From an uncultured Eubacteriales bacterium (GTDB taxonomy: Bacteria; Bacillota; Clostridia; Oscillospirales; Oscillospiraceae), in assembly GCA_902492005.1 (NCBI GenBank), contig CABUJV010000045.1, positions 1-16,700 of the forward strand: DNA of 16,700 nucleotides, given 5' to 3'. Within the stretch, counting starts at the first letter, position 1. Each line of letters starts with the position of its first letter. The notes beneath the pieces are model-generated. The model saw nothing but the letters and a program-made list of their open reading frames with translations. It was not told where the DNA came from and searched no databases. Made by a program: the position numbers and the translations under genes. Positions 14,063 to 16,700 of this stretch are shown in pieces.

Positions 14063-14540
14063 ATTCCTCTTCCGCATGGCGCTTGATGTTTTGGGGAACA
14101 TGCTCCATGCTGCGGACCCGGTGGACGTTGTCGGAGATCTCGCTGAGGGCCGCGCCCGCCTCCATGTCGTACTGCCGGCAGCAGGCCAAGTCCCCCAGGG
14201 AGAGCATTCCCACCACCTTGTCTTCCTCCAGGACCGGCAGGCGCCGGACCTGCTGGGCCGCCATCCTGCGGGCCGCCTCGTGGGCGTCGTCGCCGGGGGC
14301 GACCACGGCGCAGTTTCGGGTCATGATGTCCCGCACCGGTACCTTGCCGGGGTCCTCCTGCGCCGCCACGCACCGGGTCACGATGTCCCGGTCGGTGACG
14401 ATGCCCCGCAGGCCTCCGTCCGTGCCGCACACCGGCAGGGAGCCCAGGTTGTGCCGGGCCAACAGCCGGGCCGCCAGGGCCGCCGACTCGGACGGGTCGA
14501 TGGACACCACGCTCTGATTCATCAAATCGCGTACTTGCAT
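14061..14540 (-). CDS. Two-CBS-domain protein
   Basis: 159 aa. Two tandem CBS motifs fill the protein: the first from VRDLMNQSVVSIDPSES to GIVTDRDIVTR, the second from VRDIMTRNCAVVAPGDD to VVGMLSLGDLA. These pairs form a Bateman module that binds adenine nucleotides or SAM and often acts as an energy sensor. No catalytic domain is attached, so the partner is unknown. A GTG at 14558 in the same frame would add six residues, but the AAAGGCGG site lies between it and the ATG at 14540, so the ATG is preferred. The gene follows the QueG-like gene on the minus strand after a hairpin (14548-14580) whose 3' arm contains that ribosome binding site. Confidence 0.88.
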   Translation of the reverse strand: MQVRDLMNQSVVSIDPSESAALAARLLARHNLGSLPVCGTDGGLRGIVTDRDIVTRCVAAQEDPGKVPVRDIMTRNCAVVAPGDDAHEAARRMAAQQVRRLPVLEEDKVVGMLSLGDLACCRQYDMEAGAALSEISDNVHRVRSMEHVPQNIKRHAEEE

Positions 14541-14580
14541 AAAAACACCGCCTTTCACCGCTAGTTTCCGCGAAAGGCGG
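14541..14580 (-). terminator. Hairpin between the QueG-like and CBS genes: terminator, possibly also an SD-masking element
   Basis: On the minus strand CCGCCTTTC (14580-14572) pairs with GAAAGGCGG (14556-14548), nine perfect pairs with a 15-base loop, followed by TGTTTTTA. It looks like a terminator for the QueG-like gene. The 3' arm is also the ribosome binding site of the CBS gene, whose ATG follows eight bases later. Confidence 0.7.
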
Positions 14581-14585
14581 CGGTT

Positions 14586-15397
14586 TTATTCCCGGTTCTT
14601 CAGTTCCAGATTGCGCCGGAGCGGCCCCGGTCCCCGCCAGGTGAAGGCCCGACCCGGGTAGCGCTCCAAAAACTGCCTTCGGGTCCGCCCCGCCACGTCC
14701 GGAAGCGCCAGGCTGCACACCAGCTCCTCCCGAAATTCCGGCAGATGGGTCACCGGCACGTCCCGGTTGTAGGGGCAGACCTGCTGGCACATGTCGCAGC
14801 CCCAGATCAGCGGGTGGGCCGCCAAAAGGGAGGCCTCCTCCGGCGTCAGCTCCCCCTTTTTCTGGGTCAGATGGGACAGGCAGCGGTCCGTCTGGACCCC
14901 GCCTCCCCCCAATGCCCCGCCGGGGCAGGCGGCGGCGCAGGCCCCGCAGTGGACGCACCGGCGCAGGGGGACGGGCTCCGGCCAGGGATAGCCGGTCAGA
15001 TTGGTCAGGATGGTCCCCAGAAAGACCCAGGAGCCCCACTTGTCCAGCAGCACCAGGCCGTTGTCCCCCAGCACCCCCAGTCCGGCGCACAGGGCGGCGG
15101 CCCGCTCGGGGATGGGGCTGCTGTCGGCGGAGGGCCGGAAGATGTGCTCCGGCCACCGGGCCTGCAGCCGGGCGCACACCTGCTCCAGCCGCCGGACCAC
15201 TGCGGCGTGATAGTCCTCCCCCCGGGCGTACCGGGACAGGTTGCCGGGGGCGTCCCCCGCGTAATAGGGAAAGGCGGCCACAAAGACTCCGGCTGGGGAG
15301 GGGCACAGCGGGCGGAGGCATCCATAAAACCGGCGAGGCCGCCGAAGCGGACGGCGCCCCACGCCGCCGCTCCAGCGGCCTCAAAGCATGCGTTCAT
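14586..15397 (-). CDS. QueG-like epoxyqueuosine reductase homologue, apparently frameshifted
   Basis: The conserved body (15294 down to 14586) reads VFVAAFPYYAGD, DSSPIPERAAALCAGLGVLG, GDNGLVLLDKWGSWVFLG, then two ferredoxin-type clusters: CVHCGACAAACPGG with a later C, and CDMCQQVCPYN. These features match the short QueG-like double-[4Fe-4S] proteins; true QueG reduces epoxyqueuosine in tRNA wobble bases with cobalamin. In the body's frame the only start is a GTG at 15362 with no ribosome binding site and an Arg-rich leader unlike the family. A credible N-terminus (MNACFEAAGAAAWGAVRFGG, ATG at 15397) is in the next frame. Adding one base in the C-run at 15303-15295 joins both into about 270 aa. 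The ATG lies five bases after the pnp stop. It could be a sequencing error, slippage or a pseudogene. Confidence 0.72.
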
Positions 15398-15402
15398 ATT
15401 TC

Positions 15403-16700
15403 TTACTTCTTCAGGCCGGGGTTGTTCTCCAGCTCCTTCAGGGCGTCCTTGTAGCTCAGGTTCACGCGGCCCTTCTCGTCGATCTCGGTGACCTTGACCC
15501 AGGTCATGTCGCCGATGTTCAGCACGTCTTCGACCTTCTCGACGCGGCGGTTCTCCAGCTTGGAGATGTGGATCATGCCGTCCTTGCCCGGGGCGAGCTC
15601 TACGAACGCGCCGATCGGCAGGATGCGGACGACCTTGCCGTAGTACAGCTTGCCGACCTCGGGGACGAAGCAGATGTCGTCGATCATCTTCTTGGCGGCG
15701 TCGCAGGAGGCGGCGTCGGGAGAAGCGATGTGGATGGTGCCGTCGTCGTCGATGTCGACCTGCGCGCCGGACTCTGCCACGATCTTCTGGATCATGGAGC
15801 CGCCCTTGCCGATGACCTCGCGGATCTTGTCGACGTCGATCTTCATGGTGAGCATCTTGGGCGCGAACTCGGAGACATGGTCACGCGGCTTGGCGATGCA
15901 GGGGATCATGATCTCGTTGAGGATCTCAAGACGGGCCTTGCGGCAGCGCTCGAGCGCGTCGGCGATGATCTCCATGGTCAGACCGTCGTTCTTCAGGTCC
16001 ATCTGGATGGCGGTGACGCCTTCGGTGGTACCGGCGACCTTGAAGTCCATCTCGCCGTGGAAGTCCTCGACGCCCTGGATGTCGGTGAAGGTCCGCCAGG
16101 TGCCGGTCTCCTTGTCGGAGATGAGGCCGCAGGAAATGCCGGCGACGGGGCGCTTGATGGGCACGCCCGCGTCCATCAGAGCCAGCGTGGAGCCGCAGAT
16201 GGAAGCCTGGGAGGTCGAGCCGTTGGAGGAGACGACCTCGGAGACGACGCGGATGGCATACGGGAATTCGTCGACAGACGGGATCACGGGCAGCAGGGCC
16301 TTTTCAGCCAGCGCACCGTGGCCGATCTCGCGGCGGGAGGTGGAGCGGCTCGCACGGGCTTCGCCGGTGGACCACTGCGGCATATTATAGTGGTGGATAT
16401 AGCGGCGCTCGGTCTCGTCATAGATGGTGTCGAGCTTCTGCGCGGCGGAGAGCGTGTTCAGCGTGCAGACGGAGAGAACCTGGGTCTGACCGCGGGTGAA
16501 CAGGCCCGAGCCGTGGACGCGCGGCAGAACGCCGACCTCGGCGTCCAGCGGACGGATCTCGTCCGGGGTACGGCCGTCGACGCGCTTGCCCTCGAGCAGC
16601 CACTTCTTGACGATCTTCTTCTGCATCTTGTACAGGCACACGTCGATCTGGACATCCCAGTCTTCTGCATACTTCTCGCCGAACTTCTCCTTGAAGTCGA
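15403..16700 (-). CDS. pnp: Polynucleotide phosphorylase, 5'-truncated by the window edge
   Basis: About 432 C-terminal residues are visible and the frame is open to base 16700; the GTG at 16641 is internal. PNPase degrades RNA 3' to 5' with phosphate and is a core part of the degradosome. Visible parts are the second RNase PH domain (GKRVDGRTPDEIRPL, LPRVHGSGLFTRGQTQVLSV, REIGHGALAEKAL, SSNGSTSQASICGS), the KH domain (IREVIGKGGSMIQKIVAESG) and the C-terminal S1 domain (GAFVELAPGKDGMIHIS). Where I recall GPG before RREIGHG in B. subtilis, this protein reads STS. Codons differ from the neighbours, with more CCG for Pro, GTC for Val and CGC/CGT for Arg. The QueG-like gene follows within five bases. 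Confidence 0.95.
   Translation of the reverse strand, partial: DFKEKFGEKYAEDWDVQIDVCLYKMQKKIVKKWLLEGKRVDGRTPDEIRPLDAEVGVLPRVHGSGLFTRGQTQVLSVCTLNTLSAAQKLDTIYDETERRYIHHYNMPQWSTGEARASRSTSRREIGHGALAEKALLPVIPSVDEFPYAIRVVSEVVSSNGSTSQASICGSTLALMDAGVPIKRPVAGISCGLISDKETGTWRTFTDIQGVEDFHGEMDFKVAGTTEGVTAIQMDLKNDGLTMEIIADALERCRKARLEILNEIMIPCIAKPRDHVSEFAPKMLTMKIDVDKIREVIGKGGSMIQKIVAESGAQVDIDDDGTIHIASPDAASCDAAKKMIDDICFVPEVGKLYYGKVVRILPIGAFVELAPGKDGMIHISKLENRRVEKVEDVLNIGDMTWVKVTEIDEKGRVNLSYKDALKELENNPGLKK

Noticed and set aside
1..16700. CRISPR array, tRNA, rRNA, insertion sequence or phage integration site
   Set aside because: I saw no regularly spaced repeats, no tRNA-like cloverleaf, no transposase or integrase frame and no terminal inverted repeats.

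Overview
The window reads as ordinary chromosome from a GC-rich, low-temperature-gradient-independent gut-type member of the Clostridia. An Oscillospiraceae relative of Flavonifractor or Lawsonibacter is my best guess. The inference rests on strong AGGAGG-type ribosome binding sites, sigma-A promoters with 17-base spacers, a YkpA/YbiT-type ABC-F protein, a TatD plus radical-SAM pair, a PspC mini-protein and a DUF6809-like protein, all in a GC-rich background. I saw no phage, transposon, CRISPR array, rRNA or tRNA. The high GC content produces many long antisense open frames that are not genes.

Left block (1-4938, minus strand): the first 17 codons of an ABC-transporter permease; a two-gene operon of an LPG-synthase-type (DUF2156) protein and a GNAT acetyltransferase; a PspC-domain membrane mini-protein; a DEAD-box RNA helicase; and an RlmA-type 23S rRNA methyltransferase. 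Most have a recognisable promoter, and several end in hairpin terminators.

Middle block (5081-12497): an ABC-F ATPase diverges from rlmA. Its second ATP site looks degenerate. It meets, tail to tail with a 65-base overlap, a DUF6809-like gene that is divergent from a small XRE regulator; an inverted repeat lies over their shared promoter region. Then follow an eight-helix membrane protein overlapping metG, a double terminator, a tatD/radical-SAM operon and a membrane-anchored XRE regulator, all on the plus strand.

Right block (12580-16700): an FAD oxidoreductase with a C-terminal Rieske domain converges on a two-CBS-domain gene. Behind that gene on the minus strand are a QueG-like iron-sulfur protein that appears frameshifted and the 3' two-thirds of pnp (polynucleotide phosphorylase).

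Functionally the set is mostly translation and RNA metabolism (metG, rlmA, DEAD helicase, ABC-F, pnp, QueG-like), plus envelope and regulatory genes. I found no convincing new multi-gene system. The best leads are the asymmetric ABC-F protein, the XRE/DUF6809 divergent module and the QueG frameshift.
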